From assembly GCF_900007165.1 (NCBI RefSeq), contig NZ_CYGY02000034.1, forward strand, positions 62,001-126,000: a stretch of DNA of 64,000 nucleotides. Direction: 5' to 3'. The translations under genes were made by a program, and so were the position numbers. Origin of the DNA: Paraburkholderia piptadeniae. GTDB taxonomy: Bacteria > Pseudomonadota > Gammaproteobacteria > Burkholderiales > Burkholderiaceae. Below the pieces are notes generated by a model, which saw nothing but the letters and a program-made list of their open reading frames with translations, ran no database searches and was not told where the DNA came from. Positions 18,837 through 27,181 of the stretch are shown in pieces; positions within the stretch are counted from its first letter, which is position 1, and each line of letters opens with the position of its first letter.

Positions 18837-19645
18837 GAGTCGGTCCAAACAGTGCTCCACGGGACGCTGCCCGCCTGCGGCGCAGGCACAGCGAACGCCT
18901 CAGGATAGCCCACTTGCGCGAGATACAGCCCGTCGGGCATGAAAGTAGGCGCGGCCTGATTACGGTCGCGGCTTTCGAGCACCTCGGCGAGCCACGTCGC
19001 CGGATAGCGTCCGCGACCCACGGCCACGAGGCATCCCATCAGATTACGCACCATGTGATGCAAGAACGCATTCGCCCGGAAGCGGAAATGGATGAAGTCG
19101 CCCTGCGGCCGGATGTCGACCTGATACAGATGCTTGACGGGCGTCTTCGCCTGGCACTCCGACGAGCGGAACGCCGAAAAATCATGCTCGCCGATCAGGG
19201 AGGCAGCCGCTTCGCGCATCGCGTCGATATCGAGCGGCGTGTGAATCCAGCCCGCGCGGCCCACGAGCATCGGCGAGCGCACGGGATGCACATAGAGCGC
19301 GTAGTAGTACGTGCGCTCGAATGCGGAAAACCGCGCGTGGAACGCATCGGGCATCGGCTTGGCCCATTGCACGGCGACCGTCTTCGGCAAAAACGCGTTC
19401 GTGCCGCGCACCCACGAAAATTCCGCGCGATCCAGCTCGGTGTCGAAATGCACGACCTGCCCGAGCCCGTGGACGCCCGTATCCGTGCGCCCCGCGACGA
19501 CCGTCTGCAGCGGCGTCTGCGCGAATTCGCGCAGCGCGCGCTCGAGTTCGTCCTGCACCGTCTTGCCGTGCGGCTGCGACTGCCAGCCGCAAAACGCCGC
19601 GCCGTCGTACTGGATGCCTAGCGCAATACGCTTCACGGCAGACAT
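18833..19645 (-). CDS. truA: tRNA pseudouridine(38-40) synthase
   Basis: TruA makes pseudouridine at positions 38-40 of tRNA anticodon arms. From the ATG at 19645 the product is 270 aa and shows VAGRTDTGVHGLGQVVHFD with catalytic Asp55, plus FRANAFLHHMVRNLMG. A GTG codon just upstream could be an alternative start. The ATG overlaps the fimV stop (TGATG) and the truA stop overlaps the trpF start (ATGA), so fimV-truA-trpF look translationally coupled. Confidence 0.96.
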   Translation of the reverse strand: MSAVKRIALGIQYDGAAFCGWQSQPHGKTVQDELERALREFAQTPLQTVVAGRTDTGVHGLGQVVHFDTELDRAEFSWVRGTNAFLPKTVAVQWAKPMPDAFHARFSAFERTYYYALYVHPVRSPMLVGRAGWIHTPLDIDAMREAAASLIGEHDFSAFRSSECQAKTPVKHLYQVDIRPQGDFIHFRFRANAFLHHMVRNLMGCLVAVGRGRYPATWLAEVLESRDRNQAAPTFMPDGLYLAQVGYPEAFAVPAPQAGSVPWSTVWTDS

Positions 19646-21945
19646 CACGAAAGCGGTGCGAGCGTCGACAGCAACGCGCGGGCATCGGCGCGCGTGGCGG
19701 CATCGTTCGATTCGATGACTTCGTTGATCAGCGTGCGCGCGCCGACGACGTCGCCGAGATCGATATATTCGACGGCCAGATCGAGCTTGTTGCGGGCGAT
19801 GCGCGCGAGTTCTTCCGGCGTGAACGCGGGCACGGCCTGCGATGGACCAGGCGGCAGTTCCAGGTCGAAATCGAGGTTCAAGGCGCCGAACGGCGCGGCG
19901 CCCAAGCCCGCGACGGCTGCCGCGCCTGTCGTGCCCGCGACGATTTCATCGGCGGCGGCGGGTGGCTCGGGCGCATGCTCCGGCATCGCCTGCTGCGCCG
20001 TGATGTCCGGCGTGACGACGGGCTGCGTGGTCAGCGACGCAGGCGGCGTCACAGCGGATGCGCCCGGCGCGGCCGGTAAGTCAAACTCCGCGGGCTCATC
20101 GCGCTCGGCGCGCGGCGGCAACGCGAAATCGTCAAGGCTGTCGAGCGCGCGGATGGCGTTGCGCGGGAAATCGTCCGCGATGGCGGGTCCCAGCGGCGGC
20201 GGTTCGCCTAACGGGAAACGCTCGGGCGTTGAGGGCTGCTCGGGCAACGCGAGCGAGTCGTCTTCGGGCAGCGGCTCGATCAGCTGCTCGTGTTGAGCGG
20301 CGGGTTCGACCTGGCCCAGTTGAATCGGCGGCGTGGCGGGCGAGATGGGCGGCTCGAAGGTGGGCTCGCGAAACGCCATGTCCGGCGCTGTGTCGAGGTC
20401 CAGCTTGAGCGGTGCGGGCGTAGTCGCTGGTGCTTCGTCCGATGCTTCGAGCGCTTGATGCGCGGGCGGCTCGGTGGGCGCGTGAATCGGCAATTCGTCG
20501 AGCGACGGCTCGACGCGCGTGGCTTCAGCGGCACGATCGGCCGTTTGCGCAGCCTGTTCGCGCGAGGCCTGTTCCTGCGCGGCAGCCTCGGCGGTACGCG
20601 CTTCCTCGCGCGCGGGATCGAGCGACTCGCGCGGCAATGCGTCGGCGCCCAACGACGCAGCCGCCGCCAGGCCCGCTTCAGCCGACGCTTCGTCGAACGT
20701 TTCAGGTTCCGACTTCGTTTCGCTTTCGGCGACGGGCGCAGTCGCAGCGGCGGGCGCTGGCGAGCCCGGACGCATGTCAGCGGGCGTCGGTGCTTTCGGC
20801 GCGGCAGGCGTTTCGTCGTGAACCCGTGCCGCATCCGGCGCGACGCGCGGCGATTCATCGCCAGGCGCGAACGCCTCGCTCGCCGCCGCCTCTTCGCGCG
20901 CGGCCTTGCGGCGCCGGCGCATCGTCAGACCGGCAAGCAGCGCCACGAGCACCGCGCCGACGGCGGCCGCCACGCCCACATACTCCTGCGGAATACCAGC
21001 GGGTCCGCTGGCAGGGTGCGTCGCTGCCGGTGCCGGTGTTGGGGCGGCGGGCGTCCCATTGGCGGGCGCGCTGGCGCCAGCCGTCGAATCCGAAGGCTGT
21101 GTCGCACCCGGCGCGGTCGCAGCGTTCCCGTTCGACGCCGGCTGCTTGCCGATACCGTGCTTCTGCAATTCCATCAGCACGCGGTTTTTCAGTGCGAGCA
21201 ACTGCTGCAAGCTCGAAACCTGCGGATGCGCCTGCGATGCGGGCTGCGCGCTGGCGGCCGGTGCGCTGCTCTGGATCGAGCCCGTCCACCCATGCGTGCC
21301 GCTCGCCGCCAATGCCGACTGCGCGGTCGCGCCCGCAGCCTGCGAGCCAGCGGCCGGCGTCGGTTCGGTTGTTGCTGGCGCGCTGGCGCCCTGCGAAGGC
21401 TGCGCGGTCGACGTCGACGAAGCCCCCGTTCCAGCGGCCGCGGTCGCGCCCGTATCGGCCGGTGCGGCAGGTGTCAGTGCCGATGGTGCTGTCGCGGAAG
21501 CGTTAGACGCTACCTGTGCCGTCGAGCCTGGCGCGGACGCCGGCTCCGCCGCCGCAGCCGCGCTGGCTGCCGCGCCCGTCGCATCGACGGGCGGCAAGTT
21601 CAGGACGGCACCCAGCCTCAAGCGGCTCGGATCGTGCCCCATGAATGCGTTCGGATTCGCGTCGAAAATCGCTTTCGCCGCGCGCGCCAGCACGGCGCGA
21701 TCGCGCGACTGCGTGAGCGCAATCGCGGCATCGTTCAGCGATTGACCTGGCTGAACGGTGAATTGCATCGCGCCAGCGTCCGCACCGGACGGCGCGCCGG
21801 CCGTCGCAGCGCTTGTGGCGGCTGTCTGCGCGAATGCCGCGCCGGGTGTCGAAAGCGCGCCGGCAAATACGATCGCTACTGCTGCCGCGATCTGATGCGA
21901 GCCGCTGCGCAAAGCGGCGGGAAGAATCTGGAATCGGGTCGTCAT
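19645..21945 (-). CDS. fimV: FimV-like peptidoglycan-binding hub protein
   Basis: A 766-residue protein from ATG 21945 (MTTRFQILPAAL). It has an N-terminal signal segment ending near GAAFAQT, a LysM-like region at about 60-125 (FTVQPGQSLNDAAIALTQ to RLRLGAVLNLPP), and a long Ala/Pro/Thr-rich low-complexity linker with a short coiled stretch (LQQLLALKNRVLMELQKHG). One membrane helix follows at about 325-345 (GVAAAVGAVLVALLAGLTM), then an acidic cytoplasmic region. The conserved C-terminal FimV motif is LDLAVEYIDLGDVVGARTLI. FimV proteins organise type IV pili, T2SS and polar signalling. The asd-fimV-truA order is conserved in beta- and gammaproteobacteria. Confidence 0.88.
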   Translation of the reverse strand: MTTRFQILPAALRSGSHQIAAAVAIVFAGALSTPGAAFAQTAATSAATAGAPSGADAGAMQFTVQPGQSLNDAAIALTQSRDRAVLARAAKAIFDANPNAFMGHDPSRLRLGAVLNLPPVDATGAAASAAAAAEPASAPGSTAQVASNASATAPSALTPAAPADTGATAAAGTGASSTSTAQPSQGASAPATTEPTPAAGSQAAGATAQSALAASGTHGWTGSIQSSAPAASAQPASQAHPQVSSLQQLLALKNRVLMELQKHGIGKQPASNGNAATAPGATQPSDSTAGASAPANGTPAAPTPAPAATHPASGPAGIPQEYVGVAAAVGAVLVALLAGLTMRRRRKAAREEAAASEAFAPGDESPRVAPDAARVHDETPAAPKAPTPADMRPGSPAPAAATAPVAESETKSEPETFDEASAEAGLAAAASLGADALPRESLDPAREEARTAEAAAQEQASREQAAQTADRAAEATRVEPSLDELPIHAPTEPPAHQALEASDEAPATTPAPLKLDLDTAPDMAFREPTFEPPISPATPPIQLGQVEPAAQHEQLIEPLPEDDSLALPEQPSTPERFPLGEPPPLGPAIADDFPRNAIRALDSLDDFALPPRAERDEPAEFDLPAAPGASAVTPPASLTTQPVVTPDITAQQAMPEHAPEPPAAADEIVAGTTGAAAVAGLGAAPFGALNLDFDLELPPGPSQAVPAFTPEELARIARNKLDLAVEYIDLGDVVGARTLINEVIESNDAATRADARALLSTLAPLS

Positions 21946-22018
21946 CGGGACCTTTGTTGCATGGCCATGCGGCACATGTTGAAGAGTGTTGGCGACAAGA
22001 TTCGGTAATGCCCAAATG

Positions 22019-22046
22019 AAAAAAGCGCCGCGAGAATCGCGACGCT
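22019..22046 (-). terminator. Rho-independent terminator after asd
   Basis: Arms 22024-22033 and 22037-22046 (AGCGCCGCGA and TCGCGACGCT, one G-U wobble) enclose a 3-nt loop. Read on the minus strand, the stem is followed by a T run (complement of A 22019-22024). It lies between asd and fimV and should reduce read-through. Confidence 0.8.
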
Positions 22047-22093
22047 TTCTGGAGTTTTTTACGCGTCGTTGAGCTGATCGCGCGTAGTTTACT

Positions 22094-23215
22094 TTACTTG
22101 TCGAGCAGAATGCGAAGCATACGACGCAGCGGCTCCGCAGCGCCCCACAGCAACTGGTCGCCGACCGTGAACGCCGACAGATATTCGCCGCCCATCGCCA
22201 GCTTGCGCAGACGGCCGACGGGAACCGTCAGCGTGCCCGTCACGACGGCGGGCGACAGATCGCGGATCGACGCTTCGCGCTCGTTCGGCACGACCTTCAC
22301 CCAGTCGTTCGCCGATGCGAGGATGCCATTCACTTCGTCGAGCGGCACGTCCTTCTTCAGCTTGATGGTCAGCGCCTGCGAGTGGCAGCGCATTGCGCCG
22401 ATGCGCACGCACAGGCCATCGACAGGGATCGAGCCCGGCTCGCCCATCGCGGGCTTGCCGAGAATCTTGTTGGTTTCCGCGCCGCCCTTCCACTCTTCCT
22501 TCGACATGCCGTCGCCGAGATCCTTGTCGATCCACGGAATCAGCGAGCCGGCGAGCGGCACGCCGAAGTGGTCGGTCGGCATGCGCTCGCTGTTCATCGC
22601 GGACAGCACGCGGCGGTCGATGTCGAGAATCGCCGACGACGGATCAGCCAGGTCTTCCTTCGCCGAGCCGCACAGCGTGCCCATCTGCTGCAGCAGTTCG
22701 CGCATGTTTTGCGCGCCCGCGCCCGATGCGGCCTGATACGTCATGGCCGTCATCCAGTCAACGAGGTTTTCGCGGAAGAGGCCGCCCAGCGCCATCAGCA
22801 TCAGGCTGACCGTGCAGTTGCCGCCGATGAAATTCTTCTGGCCCTTGACCAGCGCGTCCTTGATCACGTCGAGGTTGACGGGATCGAGGATGATGACGGC
22901 GTCATCCTTCATGCGCAGCGCCGACGCCGCGTCGATCCAGTAGCCGTTCCAGCCTGCAGCGCGCAGCTTGGGGAACACTTCGTTCGTGTAGTCGCCGCCC
23001 TGGCAGGAGATGATGGCGTCGCACTTCTTCAGGTCGTCGATGCTTGTCGCATCTTTGAGCTTGGTCTCGTTCTTGGCGAACGACGGCGCATTGCCGCCCG
23101 CGTTGCTGGTGCTGAAAAACACCGGTTCGATCAGATCGAAATCGCGTTCCTCTTGCATACGCTGCATCAGGACGCTGCCGACCATGCCGCGCCAACCTAC
23201 GAGACCTACGTTCAT
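22094..23215 (-). CDS. asd: Aspartate-semialdehyde dehydrogenase
   Basis: Asd reduces aspartyl phosphate to the semialdehyde that feeds lysine, methionine, threonine and cell-wall DAP synthesis. The 373-residue protein has the NADP loop VGWRGMVGSVLMQRM and the active-site FIGGNCTVSLML with Cys134, matching the long gram-negative class. A good AAGGG ribosome site precedes the ATG. It lies between leuB and fimV. Confidence 0.97.
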   Translation of the reverse strand: MNVGLVGWRGMVGSVLMQRMQEERDFDLIEPVFFSTSNAGGNAPSFAKNETKLKDATSIDDLKKCDAIISCQGGDYTNEVFPKLRAAGWNGYWIDAASALRMKDDAVIILDPVNLDVIKDALVKGQKNFIGGNCTVSLMLMALGGLFRENLVDWMTAMTYQAASGAGAQNMRELLQQMGTLCGSAKEDLADPSSAILDIDRRVLSAMNSERMPTDHFGVPLAGSLIPWIDKDLGDGMSKEEWKGGAETNKILGKPAMGEPGSIPVDGLCVRIGAMRCHSQALTIKLKKDVPLDEVNGILASANDWVKVVPNEREASIRDLSPAVVTGTLTVPVGRLRKLAMGGEYLSAFTVGDQLLWGAAEPLRRMLRILLDK

Positions 23216-23522
23216 GACTTACCCTTCGAGTGGACACTTCCCCGCAACTTTGCCCGGCGTGACCGCGCGGGGAAGATGGGCGGGCACGACGGACGATCAG
23301 CGCTTCGTGATCGTTTTCGGGGTAATCGTTTTGGTGGTAATGGCGAGCGCTACCACGCGGGCCGTTTTGCCGCGCAGTGTCGAAATCGAGGTGATTTGAG
23401 GAATCGTCGCCATCGCTGGAGTCTACACGAAAACCCGCTTTTTGCGGCGCGTACGCCGCGTTTTGCGTGAATCAGCACGAAACCGGCCGATTCACGCGTA
23501 TTTGCCTGAAAAACAGCGCGCG
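23216..23522. other. Intergenic spacer between asd and leuB
   Basis: No gene is supported here. A short hairpin (GCGGCG/CGCCGC around 23443-23460) lies about 65 bp past the leuB stop, without a convincing T tract on the coding strand. Around 23310-23345 there is an imperfect tandem of a GTnATCGTTTTsGG-like motif. The asd promoter presumably lies here; I see no clear -35/-10 pair. Confidence 0.5.
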
Positions 23523-24590
23523 TTACAGCGCCGCGACGACGGCATCGCCCATCGCCGACGTGCCGACCTGCTGGCAACCCGGCGTGACGATGTCGCCCGT
23601 GCGATAGCCCTGCTCCAGCACTTTCTTCACGGCGCTTTCGATGCGATCGGCCTGCTCGGCCTTGTTCAGCGAATAACGCAGCATCATCGCGGCCGAGAGA
23701 ATGGTCGCGAGCGGATTCGCAATGCCCTTGCCCGCGATATCCGGCGCGGAACCGTGCGACGGCTCGTACAGGCCCTTGTTGTTCTTGTCGAGCGACGCCG
23801 ACGGCAGCATGCCGATCGAGCCCGTCAGCATCGCGGCCTCGTCGGACAGAATGTCGCCGAACATGTTGCCCGTGACGATCACGTCGAACGACTTCGGCGC
23901 CTTCACGAGCTGCATCGCCGCGTTATCGACGTACATGTGCGACAGCTCGACGTCCGCGTATTCCTTCGACACGTCGATCATGATGTCCTTCCAGAACTGC
24001 GACGTTTCGAGCACGTTCGCCTTGTCGACGGAAGTCAGCTTCTTGCCGCGCTTCTGCGCCGCCTGGAACGCGACGTGCGCGATGCGGCGGATTTCGGGCT
24101 CCGCATAGCGCATCGTGTCGAAGCCTTCCTTCGCGCCTTCGAACAGACCGTCCGGCGCCTGGCGCACGCCGCGCGGCTGGCCGAAGTAGATGTCGCCGTT
24201 CAGCTCGCGCACGATTAGGATGTCGAGGCCCGACACGATTTCCGGCTTCAGCGACGAAGCGCCCGTCAGCTGCGGATAGCAGATCGCCGGACGGAAGTTC
24301 GCGAAGAGCTGCAGATGCTTGCGCAGGCCGAGAATCGCCTGCTCCGGGCGCAGCGAGCGCTCGAGCGAGTCGTATTTCCAGTCGCCGACCGCGCCGAACA
24401 GAATCGCGTCCGCTTCCTTCGCGAGCTTCAGCGTGGCTTCCGGCAGCGGATGGCCCGCCGCTTCGTAACCCGCGCCGCCGACGGGCGCCTCTTCCAGCTC
24501 GAACTTCTCGCCGAGCACGTTCAGAACCTTGACTGCTTCCTTGACGATTTCCTTGCCGATGCCGTCGCCCGGCAACACTGCGATCTTCAT
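23523..24590 (-). CDS. leuB: 3-isopropylmalate dehydrogenase
   Basis: LeuB oxidatively decarboxylates 3-isopropylmalate with NAD in leucine synthesis. The 355-residue protein has the start MKIAVLPGDGIGKEIVKEA, the substrate arginine region SLERSLRPEQAILGLRKHL, VTGNMFGDILSDEAAMLTG and the NAD-binding HGSAPDIAGKGIANPLATI. An AAGGAAT ribosome site precedes the ATG. It follows leuD by 72 bp. Confidence 0.97.
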   Translation of the reverse strand: MKIAVLPGDGIGKEIVKEAVKVLNVLGEKFELEEAPVGGAGYEAAGHPLPEATLKLAKEADAILFGAVGDWKYDSLERSLRPEQAILGLRKHLQLFANFRPAICYPQLTGASSLKPEIVSGLDILIVRELNGDIYFGQPRGVRQAPDGLFEGAKEGFDTMRYAEPEIRRIAHVAFQAAQKRGKKLTSVDKANVLETSQFWKDIMIDVSKEYADVELSHMYVDNAAMQLVKAPKSFDVIVTGNMFGDILSDEAAMLTGSIGMLPSASLDKNNKGLYEPSHGSAPDIAGKGIANPLATILSAAMMLRYSLNKAEQADRIESAVKKVLEQGYRTGDIVTPGCQQVGTSAMGDAVVAAL

Positions 24591-24662
24591 GCGTATTCCT
24601 TGTTGATTTCTATCTGGCTTTTATCGGGCGCTTCAACGTGAGCCTGAGCGCGAACGCGCGCT

Positions 24663-25316
24663 TCAGCGCACGAGGCGGTGATTCAGCCACGGCTGCTTCG
24701 CGATGCGCTCCGCCTCGAACTGGCGAATCTTGTCCGCGTGGCGCAGCGTGAGGCCGATGTCGTCGAAGCCGTTCAGCAGACAATACTTGCGAAACGCGGC
24801 GACCTCGAACGGATACTCGGTGCCGCCGTCCGTCGTGCGCACGACCTGCTTGTCGAGATCGACGGTCAGCTGGAAGCCGGTGAACGCAAATGTTTCGTTG
24901 AACAGATGGTCGACCTGCTGCTCCGTCAGAACGATCGGCAACAGGCCGTTCTTGAAGCAGTTGTTGTAGAAGATGTCCGCGAAGCTCGGCGCGATGATCG
25001 CGCGGAAGCCGTACTGTTGCAGCGCCCACGGCGCGTGCTCGCGCGAGCTGCCGCAGCCGAAGTTCTGGCGCGCGAGCAGGACCGACGCGCCTTGATAGCG
25101 CGGCTGATTCAGCACGAAATCGGGATTCAGCGGACGCTTCGAGTTGTCCTGACCCGGCTCGCCGTGATCGAGGTAACGCCACTCGTCGAACGCGTTGGGA
25201 CCGAAGCCCGTGCGCTTGATCGACTTCAGGAACTGCTTCGGAATGATCGCGTCGGTGTCGACGTTCTCGCGATCGAGCGGCGCCACGACGCCGGTGTGTA
25301 CGATGAATTTTTCCAT
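24663..25316 (-). CDS. leuD: 3-isopropylmalate dehydratase small subunit
   Basis: LeuD is the swivel-domain subunit of isopropylmalate isomerase with LeuC. I chose the ATG at 25316 (217 aa, MEKFIVHTGVVAPLDREN); the longer frame to 25451 adds unrelated residues. Motifs are NVDTDAIIPKQFLK, ARQNFGCGSSREHAPWAL and FADIFYNNCFKNGLLP. It is 73 bp downstream of a small lipoprotein gene that separates it from leuC. Confidence 0.97.
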   Translation of the reverse strand: MEKFIVHTGVVAPLDRENVDTDAIIPKQFLKSIKRTGFGPNAFDEWRYLDHGEPGQDNSKRPLNPDFVLNQPRYQGASVLLARQNFGCGSSREHAPWALQQYGFRAIIAPSFADIFYNNCFKNGLLPIVLTEQQVDHLFNETFAFTGFQLTVDLDKQVVRTTDGGTEYPFEVAAFRKYCLLNGFDDIGLTLRHADKIRQFEAERIAKQPWLNHRLVR

Positions 25317-25389
25317 GACGCTTTCGCCTGTTCGAAGCCGGACGGCGCGCGCTGTGCGCGGCAGGCGCGTCCGGCGAATCAAAAACCGC

Positions 25390-25542
25390 TTACTTTGCTG
25401 CCTTGTCGCTGATCGACCCGCCCAGATGCTGCAGGTCTTCGCCAAAGCCATGCACCGTGTTGCAACCGGCGAGTCCGAGCAGCAGCCCGGCGAGCGTCGC
25501 GAGTGCGAATCGGCGCAGAAGTGCGATGCGATCGATGTTCAT
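25390..25542 (-). CDS. Small entericidin-like lipoprotein
   Basis: A 50-residue product from the ATG at 25542, or 54 residues from the ATG at 25554, which overlaps the leuC stop as ATGA. It has a basic N-terminus, a hydrophobic segment and a lipobox LLGLAGCN, followed by a short mature part (TVHGFGEDLQHLGGSISDK) that resembles entericidin A/B lipoproteins. It should be a lipid-anchored envelope peptide; its function is not known. It is inserted between leuC and leuD on the same strand and should be co-transcribed. Confidence 0.75.
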   Translation of the reverse strand: MNIDRIALLRRFALATLAGLLLGLAGCNTVHGFGEDLQHLGGSISDKAAK

Positions 25543-25550
25543 GTTGCGTG

Positions 25551-26960
25551 TCATCCCAGCTTGCGAATGTCGACGAAATGCCCTTCGATGGCGGCAGCCG
25601 CGGCCATTGCGGGGCTCACGAGGTGCGTGCGTCCGCCCGCACCCTGACGGCCTTCGAAGTTGCGGTTCGACGTGGACGCGCAACGCTCGCCCGGCTCGAG
25701 CCGGTCGGCGTTCATCGCGAGACACATCGAACAGCCCGGCTCGCGCCATTCGAAACCGGCGTCGGTGAACACCTTGTCGAGCCCTTCGCGCTCGGCCTGC
25801 GCCTTCACGAGACCCGAGCCGGGCACGACCATCGCGAGACGGACGTTCGACGCGACGCGGCGGCCCAGCTTCTTCACGACCCACGCGGCCGCGCGCAGGT
25901 CTTCGATGCGCGCGTTCGTGCACGAACCGATGAAGATCTTGTCCGGCTTGATCGATTCGATGGGCAGATTCGGTTCGAGCGCCATGTATTGCAGCGCGCG
26001 TTCCATCGCGTCGCGCTTCACCGGGTCTTTCTCTTTCTCCGGATCGGGCACGCGGCCGTCGACAGACGTGACCATTTCGGGCGACGTGCCCCACGTAACC
26101 TGCGGCACGATTTCCGCCGCGTTCAGCTCGACCACGCGATCGAAACTCGCGTCCGGGTCGGACTTGAACTGCTTCCAGTACTCGACGGCCTGATCCCATT
26201 CGACGCCTTCCGGCGAGAACGGACGGCCCTTCAGGTATTCGATCGTCGTATCGTCGACGGCGACCATGCCGGCGCGCGCGCCCGCTTCGATCGCCATGTT
26301 GCAGACGGTCATGCGGCCTTCCATCGACAGCGCGCGAATCGTCGAGCCGCCGAATTCGATTGCGTAGCCCGTGCCGCCCGCCGTGCCGATCTTGCCGATG
26401 ATCGCGAGCACGATGTCCTTCGCGGTGCAGCCGCGAGGCAACGCGCCTTCGACCTTCACCAGCATGTTCTTGCTCTTCTTCTGCAGCAGCGTCTGCGTGG
26501 CCAGCACGTGCTCGACTTCCGACGTGCCGATGCCGTGCGCCAACGCGCCGAACGCGCCGTGCGTCGACGTATGCGAGTCGCCGCAGACGATCGTCATGCC
26601 CGGCAGCGTCGCGCCCTGCTCCGGACCGATGATGTGCACGATGCCCTGGCGCAGGTCGTTCATCTTGAACTGCGTGATGCCGAACGAATCGCAGTTCGAG
26701 TCGAGCGTGTCGACCTGCAGCTTCGACACGGGATCGGCGATGCCGTGGCTGCGATCCGTGGTGGGAACGTTGTGATCCGACACAGCCAGATTAGCGCTGA
26801 TGCGCCACACCGGGCGCTGCGCCAGCTTCAGGCCTTCGAACGCCTGCGGGCTGGTCACTTCATGCAGCAGATGACGGTCGATGTAGAGAATTGCCGTACC
26901 GTCTTCTTCCGTGTGGATCACGTGCGTGTTCCACAATTTGTCGTAGAGAGTCTGTGCCAT
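25551..26960 (-). CDS. leuC: 3-isopropylmalate dehydratase large subunit
   Basis: LeuC carries the [4Fe-4S] cluster of isopropylmalate isomerase. The 469-residue protein has the cluster cysteines in FIGSCTNARIEDLRAAA and EPGCSMCLAMNADRL, and the aconitase-family segments CGDSHTSTHGAFGALAHG and TNRNFEGRQGAGGRTHL-like text (seen as SNRNFEGRQGAGGRTHLV). It is the first gene of the leuC-lipoprotein-leuD-leuB run; the upstream 220-bp gap should hold the promoter. Confidence 0.97.
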   Translation of the reverse strand: MAQTLYDKLWNTHVIHTEEDGTAILYIDRHLLHEVTSPQAFEGLKLAQRPVWRISANLAVSDHNVPTTDRSHGIADPVSKLQVDTLDSNCDSFGITQFKMNDLRQGIVHIIGPEQGATLPGMTIVCGDSHTSTHGAFGALAHGIGTSEVEHVLATQTLLQKKSKNMLVKVEGALPRGCTAKDIVLAIIGKIGTAGGTGYAIEFGGSTIRALSMEGRMTVCNMAIEAGARAGMVAVDDTTIEYLKGRPFSPEGVEWDQAVEYWKQFKSDPDASFDRVVELNAAEIVPQVTWGTSPEMVTSVDGRVPDPEKEKDPVKRDAMERALQYMALEPNLPIESIKPDKIFIGSCTNARIEDLRAAAWVVKKLGRRVASNVRLAMVVPGSGLVKAQAEREGLDKVFTDAGFEWREPGCSMCLAMNADRLEPGERCASTSNRNFEGRQGAGGRTHLVSPAMAAAAAIEGHFVDIRKLG

Positions 26961-27073
26961 GGTATGCGGGGTAGTAATGACAACGGGCAGTTCGTGTCCG
27001 GTCGATTATGCCACGCAGTTGGCGCCAGGGGCTCACCAGCCATCGAAAAAACCGATAAAAAACATGGAGTTGG

Positions 27074-27107
27074 CTGGTAGTGCCGATACCTGTATCGGCA
27101 CTACCAG
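27074..27107. repeat. Perfect 34-nt inverted repeat upstream of leuC
   Basis: CTGGTAGTGCCGATAC (27074-27089) and its exact reverse complement (27092-27107) are separated by only 2 nt. No T tract follows on either strand, so a terminator is unlikely. It lies 114 bp upstream of the leuC start and 75 bp downstream of the DUF1479 stop. It could be an operator, an mRNA 3' stabiliser for the DUF1479 transcript or a cruciform site. Confidence 0.85.
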
Positions 27108-27181
27108 CGGTGTGCGTTTTTCTCCCGCTGCGCTTCGCACCTGCCGTTTAGGAGCCACGCGCTCTAGCGCCCGCAGTTCGC

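Noticed and set aside
23010..23399. Plus-strand frame with a short hydrophobic segment between asd and leuB
   Set aside because: Mostly antisense to asd; the non-overlapping part lacks a start with a ribosome site.
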